A stretch of DNA of 64,000 nt from Saprospira grandis str. Lewin (lineage in GTDB: Bacteria > Bacteroidota > Bacteroidia > Chitinophagales > Saprospiraceae), in NCBI RefSeq assembly GCF_000250635.1, contig NC_016940.1, positions 3,038,501 to 3,102,500 of the forward strand, read 5' to 3'. Made by a program: the position numbers and the translations under genes. Of the stretch, positions 16,182 through 24,326 are shown in pieces (position 1 is the stretch's first letter; each line of letters opens with the position of its first letter). Under the pieces are notes generated by a model. That model did no database searches. It saw only the letters and a list, made by a program, of their open reading frames with translations, and was not told the origin of the DNA.

Positions 16182-18575
16182 TTAGCCTTTACAATCTTTA
16201 GGTTTTTCGCCAATGCCAGATTCTTCGATGAGTTCGGCTAGGCGTTTTTCATAGAAATCGAGCAAAAGGTTGGTAATATTTAGCTCTACATCTACGCGGC
16301 GGTACTCGGCTCCACGCTCTTTAGAGGGGTGCTCATAGGCGCCAATTGTGATAGGAACCTTCATGAACTGAAGTTGTTCGCGGACCGTCCAGGCGCGGGC
16401 GATACCCAACTCCATATTGCTTTTTAGGTCAAAGCTCAATTCGCGTTCAGTTTTCTTCACGATAGTGTCGGCGGCTTCTTTTTCTCCCTTGCCTACAAAG
16501 TGCGTAAACTCGGTACCTTTGGGAACGCCCAAAGACTTTTTGTAGCGGTGGAAGCTAAAGGGGTGGCCATCGGTATGGCCTTCTAGGTAGATATAAAAAT
16601 CTTTTTTACAGCGCATATTGGCTTCGCAGTACTTGCTTAGTACTTCGGTGTCTACCCAGGTAGCAATTTTCTTATAGTACTCGGGATCGCCCATTTTGGC
16701 GAGGTCGGTACCTTGGCAAAGGAAGGTCTGGATGACGTAGCGCACCCCAATTTTTCCGAGGGGCTCATAGAGTACCTCTGTATTACAGGGAAGTTTGTCG
16801 TTATTGAGGTCTAGGCGCATCATTTCGGCAGATTCGGGGCCAAAACGCTCGCGTTCTTCATGAGTTTCTTTTTGTGCTTGGCGCACGAGTTCCCAGTAGC
16901 GGCAGTCCCAAATTTGCTGACGAAGGCGAGTGATGCGGCAGCTCAATTCTTGATCGTATTTGAGCTTATAAGTTTTGGTATAGCTATCAATTTTGTCCAT
17001 ATATTCTTGGCCTTGCTCGCAGGTATTGACATTACCAACTAAGCACCAAGATTTCACCTGAGTAATTTTATCGCAGTAGTAGGGTTCTACGGTAAATTCT
17101 TCATAGATGGTGTCATTATTTTGGATAAAGCTGGCCCAAAGTTTATCGAGGGCAGCAATATCGCCACGGTATTTAGCCACTACAACTTTGAGATCCTCCC
17201 ATTTGGCTTTGGTATCGGCTTGTAGGCTAGGCTTGGCCGAGGCCATCAATTTATCAATATCGGCTAGGCGTTGTTCGCCTTTGTAGCAAGCATTTACGCG
17301 GCCATCCATGATATAGGCACGGATTTGTGCTTCTTTATCGCAGTATTCAAAGGCAAAATCAATGCTATTGAGGGTATCTTGAGGAACAAACTCGGCCCAA
17401 GCTTCTTCTAGTTTAGCTTGGCGGGCGGCATCTTCCTTGACCAATTTTTCTAGGGCCTTAATTTTGGCCTTGGTCGTGGCGTCTAGGGTTGGATTATACT
17501 CTTTTTGCACCTCTGCAATTTTGCCGAGCATTTCTTCTCCAATGTTACAGTAATCTAGGGTTCCGGCCATGGTATAGGCCTTAATTTGCGCATCTTTTTC
17601 GCAGTATTCGCCCATATATTTTAGACTGGGGTCTACTTTTCCGCTGCTCGTAAATTGTCCCCAAGCTTTGTTGAGCACGGCCAAGTTTCCGTTGTATTTC
17701 TTCACTTCGGCTTCCAACCAACCGATTTTCTCGGCCAAATCGGCGGGAATATCATGGGTATTTTCGGCTTCTAGTTCTTTAATTTTGGCCAACATTTCCG
17801 AGCCATTTTTACAAACATCTACCATAGCCCGCAGCATATAAGCCTTCATATTGGGAATGGTATAACAGGTATAAAGAGGAACTTCGGGCTCAAAACCAGG
17901 CGATACATCGCTATCCATATAGGTTTTCCAAGCTTTGTTGAGCTGTCCCAAGACCTTAAAATGGGCCTTAGAGCGCTTAATTTCGCCGGGTAGACCTTCT
18001 ACATCGGCAGCTTGCAAAGAGGTTTTGTCTACAATGCGCATGGCTTTGTTTTCAAACTGATTGAGGGCTTCCACCTCATTGCCTTCGCAATAATAGGCCA
18101 TCGACATCATCTGATAATATTTGGCCAAGGTCCCTTTTTCACAAACTTTGCGGCCTTCTTCGGCGGCTTCTAGTTCGCCTCTAGAGACATCAAATTTCTG
18201 CAAATGACGCTTCCAAAGTACATCGACTTTGTAGTAGGCTTTCATTTTTCCTTCCAAATCGGCCAAGCGCTGCGAAAAGCCAGGATATTTATCGTACTGC
18301 GATTTATCCATACTTTTGAGCTCTTTCAAATAGCTTTCTGCATCAATCAATTCGTCGGCACAAAAGCTAGAGTTGGCATACATCAAATGATATTTGGCAT
18401 AATCGCCCACGCTAGATTTTGGCGGCTTGGGCAGTTCAGAAACAGAGGCCGTCAGAGGGTCTTTTAAGAAGGCCTGCCAGGTTTCTTCAAAGTTGATGAG
18501 CTGGGCCTGCGCGCCTATACTCCCCATCAACTGAAAAATAAGCAGCAAAAACGCTGACTGTAAGATGTTTTTCAT
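16182..18575 (-). CDS. Secreted repeat protein with paired cysteines and a degenerate OmpA-like C-terminus
   Basis: I do not recognise a named full-length family. The 797 residues start with a signal peptide (MKNILQSAFLLLIFQLMGSIGAQA). Residues ~25-560 contain about six helical repeats of roughly 90-100 residues, each with the frame L(N/D)KAW..F/Y, then Y(C)xx..QI(K/R)AY, then a Cys before GxE.L.KI. Examples start at LNKAWKTYMDSD, LNKAWGQFTSSG, LEEAWAEFVPQD and LDKLWASFIQNN. The C-terminal ~200 residues carry IYLEGHTDGHPF, then after an insertion GIARAWTVREQLQF and AEYRRVDVELNI, the pattern of an OmpA-like peptidoglycan-binding domain. This suggests a periplasmic or outer membrane anchor to the wall with a disulfide-stabilised repeat arm. 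Confidence 0.75.
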   Translation of the reverse strand: MKNILQSAFLLLIFQLMGSIGAQAQLINFEETWQAFLKDPLTASVSELPKPPKSSVGDYAKYHLMYANSSFCADELIDAESYLKELKSMDKSQYDKYPGFSQRLADLEGKMKAYYKVDVLWKRHLQKFDVSRGELEAAEEGRKVCEKGTLAKYYQMMSMAYYCEGNEVEALNQFENKAMRIVDKTSLQAADVEGLPGEIKRSKAHFKVLGQLNKAWKTYMDSDVSPGFEPEVPLYTCYTIPNMKAYMLRAMVDVCKNGSEMLAKIKELEAENTHDIPADLAEKIGWLEAEVKKYNGNLAVLNKAWGQFTSSGKVDPSLKYMGEYCEKDAQIKAYTMAGTLDYCNIGEEMLGKIAEVQKEYNPTLDATTKAKIKALEKLVKEDAARQAKLEEAWAEFVPQDTLNSIDFAFEYCDKEAQIRAYIMDGRVNACYKGEQRLADIDKLMASAKPSLQADTKAKWEDLKVVVAKYRGDIAALDKLWASFIQNNDTIYEEFTVEPYYCDKITQVKSWCLVGNVNTCEQGQEYMDKIDSYTKTYKLKYDQELSCRITRLRQQIWDCRYWELVRQAQKETHEERERFGPESAEMMRLDLNNDKLPCNTEVLYEPLGKIGVRYVIQTFLCQGTDLAKMGDPEYYKKIATWVDTEVLSKYCEANMRCKKDFYIYLEGHTDGHPFSFHRYKKSLGVPKGTEFTHFVGKGEKEAADTIVKKTERELSFDLKSNMELGIARAWTVREQLQFMKVPITIGAYEHPSKERGAEYRRVDVELNITNLLLDFYEKRLAELIEESGIGEKPKDCKG

Positions 18576-18626
18576 TTTTATTGGTTTTAATGAAACAGAT
18601 ATATGAGTCTTTCTGTGGGGTTAATT

Positions 18627-18765
18627 TTTTTGGGGCCCGCGGCCGGCTAGGCTTTGCCTAGGTCGGCCGCCGCTATGCTACGGGGCTCACAGGTCTGTTC
18701 GGCCCTTCGCAGGCTTCGCCTGCTCGGTCTGGCCTTCGGCCACCCACTCCGCAGCGCCAATAGGG
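18627..18765 (+). repeat. GC-rich modular intergenic repeat, copy 8
   Basis: Left arm GGGGCCCGCGGCCGG with the hairpin CTAGGCTTTGCCTAG, then CGCTATGCTACGGGGCTC and a core with two changes. The core hairpin is GCAGGCTTCGCCTGC, followed by TCGGTCTGGCCTTCGGCCAC. It lies between two - strand genes; 18766-18861 holds nothing further. Confidence 0.85.
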
Positions 18766-18861
18766 CCTAAAGCTTTAACGAACTCTTAAAAATAGTATTT
18801 TAGCAAAGAGGAACAAAAGATTTTCAGCCTGCGCAAAAACTCGACCTAAAAGCAGGGGAAC

Positions 18862-18887
18862 AAAAAAAACAGCCCCTAGGGGCTGTT
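18862..18887 (-). terminator. Intrinsic terminator of the thioredoxin-like gene (- strand)
   Basis: Perfect inverted repeat ACAGCCCC/GGGGCTGT followed on the - strand by eight T, five bases past the stop codon. Confidence 0.92.
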
Positions 18888-18891
18888 TAGC

Positions 18892-19365
18892 TTAGCGGAG
18901 CGCTTTCCAGATGCGCTCTAATTTTTTGGCCTTAAAGCCAGAAGATAAAATTTCATTTTCTGCATTGAGCAGGACCAAAAAAGGCGGCTGTCCTTTTAGG
19001 GCAAAGGCTCGGCGAGCCGTGGCTTTATAATCTGTAGCATGCTGAAAAAAGGGCGTCTGTAATTGGTTGCTACTATCTTGCACATAGGTCCAAAATTCTT
19101 CTTTTTGGTGGGCAAAGGGAAAAATCGTAACAACTTGAATATCCTCTGGTGATTTGTCTTTTAAAAACTGCTCTACTTTGGTCAGGCCCTGCTGACAATG
19201 GCTACATTGGAAATGCCAAAAAAAGAGCAGGTAGTACTTGGCCTTACGGTTCTCCTTATAGTCAAAGCGTTGCTCTTTATGGTCTTGCAATTGAAAGTCA
19301 GGGGCTGCCATTTGCCCAAAAAGAGGAGCGCTAAGCAGCAAGAAAAAGAAAATGCGCCAAATCAT
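18892..19365 (-). CDS. Secreted thioredoxin-like protein (TlpA/AhpC-TSA type)
   Basis: Periplasmic thiol-disulfide protein of 157 residues. A signal peptide (MIWRIFFFLLLSAPLFGQ) is followed by the thioredoxin fold: APDFQLQDHKEQ, then the redox motif CSHC at Cys54-Cys57 in LLFFWHFQCSHCQQGL, and the cis-proline region RRAFALKGQPPFLVLLNAENEIL. The CxxC pair suggests a reductant role, for example in cytochrome c or disulfide handling. Only three bases separate it from the secreted protein gene upstream, so the two form one transcription unit ending at the terminator. Confidence 0.82.
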   Translation of the reverse strand: MIWRIFFFLLLSAPLFGQMAAPDFQLQDHKEQRFDYKENRKAKYYLLFFWHFQCSHCQQGLTKVEQFLKDKSPEDIQVVTIFPFAHQKEEFWTYVQDSSNQLQTPFFQHATDYKATARRAFALKGQPPFLVLLNAENEILSSGFKAKKLERIWKALR

Positions 19366-19368
19366 AAA

Positions 19369-19947
19369 TTAGTATTTATCAATCATGTATAAATCTACTA
19401 GTGGTTCTTCATTGAGAAAAACATCGGCAATGAAAACGCCTTGGTCCTTTTTGCCAGAAAGAGAGACCACATAAAAGCTAATTTGGGTCGATTTTTCTTC
19501 GGGCATTAACTTAATGGCTTTATACTGAAAACGACCCACTGCATCTTGGTTGCCTAGGGTGGTGGTCCAAACGGCCCGACCATCTACTTTTACAATTAGT
19601 TGTTTATCGCCAGCATTGGGGCGAGGCGCATAGGCAAAAACAAGGCTGTGCGGTTCAATGCTTTTTAGCTCCACATCTTGCCGAATGCTAGAGTTTTCGT
19701 CAATTTCGACAAAAGAGGTGCCTACAAAGTTATCGGCTAAGCCAAATTTTTTATAATCTGCTTCATCCGATAAAATTTGGGCCTTAATGCCGGGGCTCCC
19801 ATTGCTGAGCAGAATTTCCCAACCCTCTAGGCTGTTTCGGAATTGACCATTGTTGATGAGGTTTTCTTTGTTTTGGGCAAAAAGTTGTAGGCTGAGGCTA
19901 CAGAAGAGAAGTAAAACTAGGTTTTTCATTAGATGTTTTGCTTTCAT
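19369..19947 (-). CDS. Secreted protein of unknown function, jelly-roll-like
   Basis: I do not recognise a named family. The 192 residues (186 if the second Met, giving MKNLVLLLFC, is the start) begin with a signal peptide ending at LFAQ. The sequence NLINNGQFRNSLEGWEILLSN, VDGRAVWTTTLGNQ and a run of short beta strands resemble galactose-binding, jelly-roll modules that often follow 'nnGdFE..l.gW' openings, which is inference. It is co-transcribed with the thioredoxin-like gene three bases downstream. No sorting tail is evident. Confidence 0.65.
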   Translation of the reverse strand: MKAKHLMKNLVLLLFCSLSLQLFAQNKENLINNGQFRNSLEGWEILLSNGSPGIKAQILSDEADYKKFGLADNFVGTSFVEIDENSSIRQDVELKSIEPHSLVFAYAPRPNAGDKQLIVKVDGRAVWTTTLGNQDAVGRFQYKAIKLMPEEKSTQISFYVVSLSGKKDQGVFIADVFLNEEPLVDLYMIDKY

Positions 19948-20081
19948 AGTGTATAATATAAAATGGGGGAGGGTCTTGCTTCTAATCCAAAAATGAAGCC
20001 TTTTGCACCCTCTCCAAGACTTTTTTTCTGAAAAAGTTTAGGGAGCTAAAATGAGGATGAAAGCTGTTCTTCTAGAGCGAG

Positions 20082-20690
20082 TTATTTTTGTTTTTTAAGG
20101 ATAGATTTTTGGAGGATAATGCTGTTTGCTGCGCTTACTTCAAAGCTTTCTTTGCCAATTTTAGCCGAGCTTTTTCGAACTTTATCTTTAGGGGCCATAA
20201 TAATTTCTTTGTAGAGGGTATTTCCTTCTAGGCGGTCTACGGTAGTAATTTTATTATTGCCCACTTCAAATTGGCTATACAAGCTATTGCCCATTAAAAT
20301 CATGTCAATTAGAATTCCATCTTGTTCATCGAGGATATAATGCCCTTGGGCTTGGCTTTTATCTTCTATTAAGAGGTAGTCTTTGAGAACCGCTTTGGGG
20401 ACGAGTTGGCTAGAGTCAAATTCGGTGGTCCAGCTCCAAACGCCAGGCTTTTTGGCTAAAACCTCATGTCGGCAAGGAATTTTGCCTCTTAGTTGGCCAT
20501 TGACGTACCAATGCATTTCGCCTTCATAGCGGCCTTCCCAATCTTTAGGAAATTGGCTAAGGCTATCTTTTGGAGAGAGAGAGGTAGCACTGGCTTCAGG
20601 GGTCACATTAGGCAGCACTTTTTTTTCTTGTTCTTTGCTTTGGCAGGCCAAAAGGCCTAGGGCCAAAAATAGGAGGATACTTTTTTTCAT
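20082..20690 (-). CDS. Lipoprotein of unknown function
   Basis: A 202-residue predicted lipoprotein: signal peptide MKKSILLFLALGLLAC with the lipid-attachment Cys16 in the lipobox LLAC. A low-complexity linker rich in Ser, Pro and Thr leads to a beta-rich domain (WEGRYEGEMHWYVNGQLRGKI, VWSWTTEFDSSQL, YILDEQDGILIDMILMGNSLYSQFEV). This general pattern, a small secreted beta domain that starts WEGRY.G, is seen in many envelope lipoproteins, some of the lipocalin-like type, but I cannot assign one. It lies 22 bases downstream of the degenerate M48 lipoprotein gene and is probably co-expressed with it. Confidence 0.7.
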   Translation of the reverse strand: MKKSILLFLALGLLACQSKEQEKKVLPNVTPEASATSLSPKDSLSQFPKDWEGRYEGEMHWYVNGQLRGKIPCRHEVLAKKPGVWSWTTEFDSSQLVPKAVLKDYLLIEDKSQAQGHYILDEQDGILIDMILMGNSLYSQFEVGNNKITTVDRLEGNTLYKEIIMAPKDKVRKSSAKIGKESFEVSAANSIILQKSILKKQK

Positions 20691-20712
20691 AGGGGAAATA
20701 GGCGCTAAAGGG

Positions 20713-21507
20713 TTAAGGAAGTTGATCTAAAAAGGATAAATAATTATTGCTAGAAAGCATAGTGGGAGAGAGGGGGCAGTTATTATTGCTAGCTAGGGCT
20801 GCGGACCAGTCAAAGTCAGAATTAAATCGCCAAGCCCAATCAAAATCATTTTGTCCTTCTACTCTTTGCAAAAAAGAGCGCATACTGTCAGGAGAGCTAT
20901 CAATTTGGCAGAGCAGGGCTTCAAAGAGGGGTTCTAGCTGCTGCATTTCTTCTTTTTTGTAGGCTACGGTTTCTACTAGGGCCAAAAGTTGGGCGGGGGC
21001 ATCGGGTTCGGCCCCAAGGGCAAGGTCCAATAAATAGCTAATAGAAAAGGCTTCTTGTAGTTGTTGGCTAATAATTCGTTGGTCAATACTGAGCATGGCA
21101 TGGGCCAAAACGGCCTTTAGTTCTTCTTCATTGGCCAAAAAGCGAAGGAAGTCCGTAGAAAAATAAAGATAGCCGCCCGGGGCAACAAATAACTGCTCTT
21201 TTTCTGCTGCCTGAAAAATACGCAACTGCCAATTAAAGGTTTGGGCATGCTCAAACTGAGGCTGGGCCAAACAAAACAACAACTGACTATCTAAGTAGTT
21301 ATAAGCTTGGGGGTAGTCCGTGGGCTGCAGCAGCTCTACTTCGGGCAAACTATCCCAATGGGCTACAAATTGTGCATCTATAGCTTGCCCAATTCGACTA
21401 TCATCAGCAGCTTGCAACTGATGCTCAATTTTGGGGGCCTGCTTTTGGCAGGCACTCAAACTAAAGAGGATAAAAAAAGCAAGCAGATATATTCTAAAGA
21501 CTGACAT
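20713..21507 (-). CDS. Lipoprotein related to M48 metallopeptidases, active site lost
   Basis: The 264 residues start with a lipoprotein signal (MSVFRIYLLAFFILFSLSAC, Cys20). Residues ~100-145 align by eye with the core of M48 peptidases, where a sequence such as 'lPGGYIYvtrGLL...n.aELA.VLaHEigH' is expected; here it reads APGGYLYFSTDFLRFLANEEELKAVLAHAMLSID. The zinc motif HExxH has become HAMLS (136-140), losing the catalytic Glu and the second His, so peptidase activity is unlikely. Members of this family otherwise act in outer membrane quality control; this one may be a chaperone-like or regulatory remnant. It is upstream of, and likely co-transcribed with, another lipoprotein gene. Confidence 0.72.
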   Translation of the reverse strand: MSVFRIYLLAFFILFSLSACQKQAPKIEHQLQAADDSRIGQAIDAQFVAHWDSLPEVELLQPTDYPQAYNYLDSQLLFCLAQPQFEHAQTFNWQLRIFQAAEKEQLFVAPGGYLYFSTDFLRFLANEEELKAVLAHAMLSIDQRIISQQLQEAFSISYLLDLALGAEPDAPAQLLALVETVAYKKEEMQQLEPLFEALLCQIDSSPDSMRSFLQRVEGQNDFDWAWRFNSDFDWSAALASNNNCPLSPTMLSSNNYLSFLDQLP

Positions 21508-21690
21508 TTATAAGTAGTTAAACAGGCGTTAAAATGGGCCGCAAAATACAAAAAAAGGTGGCTATTTTATAATGGCTGTTTGTATCACTAAAGCGGACTA
21601 ATTATCTAAAAAAGGGGCTAGGTTACTTCGATCACTTTTTATTCTGCCCGAAAGTATTATATTGTCTCCAAATAAAACCGTAGAGTCATT

Positions 21691-22101
21691 TTGAAGCAAT
21701 TCGGATTATATTTACTCATCTGTACTTTGCTCTTGCCCCTTAGTCGGCCTTTGCAAGTATACCTTTCCTATAAGCTACAGCAAGAGCTTATAGCAGAGGA
21801 GTTTTGTGTAAATAGAAACATTCCCGATGAGTTTCCTATGTGCCAAGGTAAATGTTACTACAAAGAGCAGCTAAATAATTGGGCCGAAGATGCTGAAGAG
21901 CAGGAAGAACAAGGCCTAGACTCGAAAAAAGAGCTGCACATTAACTTTTTGTATGAGGAATTGCGTCCAGCTACAACTAGACTGAGCAATGCCCTTATTT
22001 CCATTCCCTTTATTTTAGAACCTGCCCCTTTTCCAGCCTATTATTTTTCTGAAAATCCTGGGCCAGGTCTCTCTGTCTTTCATCCTCCACTTCTAGGATA
22101 A
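21691..22101 (+). CDS. Small secreted cysteine protein (CxGKC type)
   Basis: A 136-residue protein with an N-terminal hydrophobic signal (FGLYLLICTLLLPLSRPL) and the cluster FCVNRNIPDEFPMCQGKCYYKEQL. The arrangement Cys-Val-Asn, then Met-Cys-x-Gly-Lys-Cys followed by a basic stretch, recalls small Bacteroidota proteins found near metal-transport and TonB-dependent genes; a metal-binding role is inference. The start is a TTG at 21691; no in-frame ATG gives the signal peptide, so a non-ATG start is preferred. It lies 92 bases upstream of an AraC-type regulator on the same strand. Confidence 0.6.
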   Translation: MKQFGLYLLICTLLLPLSRPLQVYLSYKLQQELIAEEFCVNRNIPDEFPMCQGKCYYKEQLNNWAEDAEEQEEQGLDSKKELHINFLYEELRPATTRLSNALISIPFILEPAPFPAYYFSENPGPGLSVFHPPLLG

Positions 22102-22192
22102 ATTCAATCCAGCATTTGAATTTTATGGTGTTCAACAAGCTAAAAATCAGTTTGTTGGGCCTGTTTTTATTATCCTAATAAAGTGGAATCTC

Positions 22193-23059
22193 ATGACTAT
22201 TCACGCTATATATCAGCCCCAAGATGGGCCGCAACTTATTGATATGCAATTGATTCAGCCCAAAGCTGAATTGCAACTTCCTTTGCTAGAAGGAGGCTAT
22301 AGTTTCTTTTATTTGTCGGCTGGCCAACTTAAGATGGAGCTCAACCGTCGCCAAACAACCTTAAAAGCTGGCCAAGCACTTTTGCTTCGCCCCGATCAAA
22401 TTCTGCTTTCTGCAGAAGGAGAGGCCGCAGAAGGCTATCTGTTTTCTTTTTCGCCTGCTTTTTTCGAGCAACGCTATCACAATAATATTCTCAAGGCTTT
22501 TGCCTTTGTGCAAAAAGGCCTTTTGGCCCTAGTCGATTTGCCTCAGGATGCGGTAAGCAAACTAAATGTTTTGCTGGCCTGTATGTATAATGACTACCAG
22601 CAAGAGCCGCAGCAATTGGCCGTATTGCGCTCTTATGCCAATATTATTTTCTTTGAATTGCAAGAGCGTTTTGCTCCCGAAAAAATGGCCCGCAATATTC
22701 AATTGGCCCGTCCTAACCGACAAGAAGAAAAAATGCTAGAGTTTGAGCAATTGGTAGAGGAGCATTTCCAGAGCTCTAGAGCCCCCTCTTTTTATGCGCA
22801 AAAGTTATTCATTAGCACCAATTACCTCAATAAATTGTGCAAACGCGTTTTTGGCAAAACCTCTGGGGCGGTTATCCGCAAGAGAGTGCAACTAGAAGCC
22901 GAGCGCCTGCTTTGCCATAGCAACCTCACTATTGCCGAAATTTCTCAGCAGTTGGGTTTTGAAACGCCCTCTTATTTTATTACGTTTTTCCGTAAGAGCC
23001 AAGATTGTTCTCCAGAGCAATATCGCCAAGGCCTACAACAAGAGTTGGTTTCTGCCTAA
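22193..23059 (+). CDS. AraC family transcriptional regulator
   Basis: DNA-binding regulator of 288 residues. The N-terminal half is a cupin-like sensing domain (LLEGGYSFFYLSAGQLKMELN, LKAGQALLLRPDQILL). The C-terminal ~100 residues hold the two helix-turn-helix motifs of the AraC family: FYAQKLFISTNYLNKLCKRVFGKTSGAVIRKRV and LTIAEISQQLGFETPSYFITFFRKSQDCSPEQYR. The likely targets are unknown; the preceding small cysteine gene on the same strand is the closest candidate. Ends at a strong terminator. Confidence 0.92.
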   Translation: MTIHAIYQPQDGPQLIDMQLIQPKAELQLPLLEGGYSFFYLSAGQLKMELNRRQTTLKAGQALLLRPDQILLSAEGEAAEGYLFSFSPAFFEQRYHNNILKAFAFVQKGLLALVDLPQDAVSKLNVLLACMYNDYQQEPQQLAVLRSYANIIFFELQERFAPEKMARNIQLARPNRQEEKMLEFEQLVEEHFQSSRAPSFYAQKLFISTNYLNKLCKRVFGKTSGAVIRKRVQLEAERLLCHSNLTIAEISQQLGFETPSYFITFFRKSQDCSPEQYRQGLQQELVSA

Positions 23060-23079
23060 GCCTCATTTTACAGCTAAAG

Positions 23080-23116
23080 AAAAGACCCAAAATCCTAGAT
23101 TTTGGGTCTTTTCTTT
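23080..23116 (+). terminator. Intrinsic terminator of the AraC regulator gene
   Basis: Stem AAAAGACCCAAAAT/ATTTTGGGTCTTTT followed by a T-rich tail, 20 bases after the stop. Confidence 0.9.
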
Positions 23117-23261
23117 TTTAGCGGCCCAGTCTTAAGGCCGTGAACGACAAGCTTATTTTTTGTCTGCTGCTTTAATTAAACTTTAAGAAAGCCAAGCCTC
23201 TTTTGTAGAAGGCTACTGAATTATGTAATTTGTTGGGCGGCCAAGCGCTGGCTGTTTCGCT

Positions 23262-23407
23262 CTATTTGGCCGAAGGCCAAAATGGCCTAGCGATGCGAAA
23301 GGGGGCGGCGAAGCCGCAGACCGAGGAGCGGAGCGACGAAGGGCCGAGCGAATAGCGAGCCCTGAAGCGTAGCGCCGCAAGGCGAAGCCGCAGCGGAGGC
23401 CCCAAAA
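23262..23407 (-). repeat. GC-rich modular intergenic repeat, copy 9
   Basis: Reads on - from TTTTTTTGGGGCCTCCGC through GGCGCTACGC and GGGCTCGC, with a diverged core (TATTCGCTCGGCCCTTC). TCGGTCTG is followed by CGGCTTCGCCG. Spans most of the 379-base gap before the next gene. Confidence 0.8.
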
Positions 23408-23438
23408 AAACGAACATCATCAGCAAATTACAGAAACT

Positions 23439-24299
23439 ATGAGAACGCTTTACACCCTTCTTTTGGCCAGTATGGCTTTTGGACTTTTTGCCCAGCAGGG
23501 CCAACCTCAATCGGCTGCGGCCAGAGGGGCGGCCTTGGGGAATGCTTCGGTTGCTTTTACCGACATCAATGCTGCTTATAGCAACCAAGCGGGCCTTGCT
23601 TTTTTGGAAGAATTGAGCTTTTCTGCCTATGGCGAGCGGCGATTTTTGGCCGAGGGGCTCAACTCCTTTTTGTTTGCGGCGGCCTATCCCTTAGAAAATA
23701 ATCAGGGGACCTTTGGGTTGACGCTAAACTACTTTGGCTTTTCGGCCTATAATGAGCAAAAAATTGGTCTGGCCTATGCCAGAAAGCTATCGGAGCGTTT
23801 TGCTTTGGGCGTACAATTAGATTATTTGGGGACAAGGATTCCGACTTATGGCTCGGCCAATAGTTTTACCTTTGAGTTGGGCTTGACGGCCAAAATTAGT
23901 GAAGAATTGACATTAGCAGCGCATGTATATAATCCAGTACATGCCAAATTGGGCCAATTGGACGAGCGTCTGCCGGCCCTTTTTAATTTGGGTTTGGCCT
24001 ATCATCCCTCTGAAAAAGTGGGTATTTATGCGGCCCTAGAAAAAGACATTTACAATCAGCCTTTTGGGGCTAAGGCTGGTATTGAGTATCAGGCGCATAA
24101 GATATTTAAGTTGCGGGCGGGCATGCAGCTCAGTGATTTGAGCCAGCTTTCTTTTGGTTTGGGCTTAGACCTAGACGAGCTGCAAATTGATTTGGCCACG
24201 GCCTATCATCAGGTACTTGGGTTTACGCCTTCTTTTGCCCTAAGTTATCGCTTGCAAAAAACTGAAAAAGCCGCCGAGGCCAAAACAGAAGAAGAATAA
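23439..24299 (+). CDS. Secreted outer membrane beta-barrel protein, PorV/PorQ-like
   Basis: A 286-residue protein with a signal peptide (MRTLYTLLLASMAFGLFAQ), then RGAALGNASVAFTDINAAYSNQAGLAFLEELSFSAYGERRF, the opening seen in PorV/PorQ-like and UPF0164-type barrels (a Gly-rich 'alGna.va..d..a...NpAgla'). The remainder alternates short beta strands ending in aromatic residues to LSYRLQ, followed by an acidic tail. A role in type IX secretion (as PorQ) is possible but not proven. It ends 27 bases before the helix-hairpin-helix protein gene and is probably in an operon with it. Confidence 0.7.
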   Translation: MRTLYTLLLASMAFGLFAQQGQPQSAAARGAALGNASVAFTDINAAYSNQAGLAFLEELSFSAYGERRFLAEGLNSFLFAAAYPLENNQGTFGLTLNYFGFSAYNEQKIGLAYARKLSERFALGVQLDYLGTRIPTYGSANSFTFELGLTAKISEELTLAAHVYNPVHAKLGQLDERLPALFNLGLAYHPSEKVGIYAALEKDIYNQPFGAKAGIEYQAHKIFKLRAGMQLSDLSQLSFGLGLDLDELQIDLATAYHQVLGFTPSFALSYRLQKTEKAAEAKTEEE

Positions 24300-24326
24300 A
24301 ATTGCCCATTTAATACTTTGTCCATT

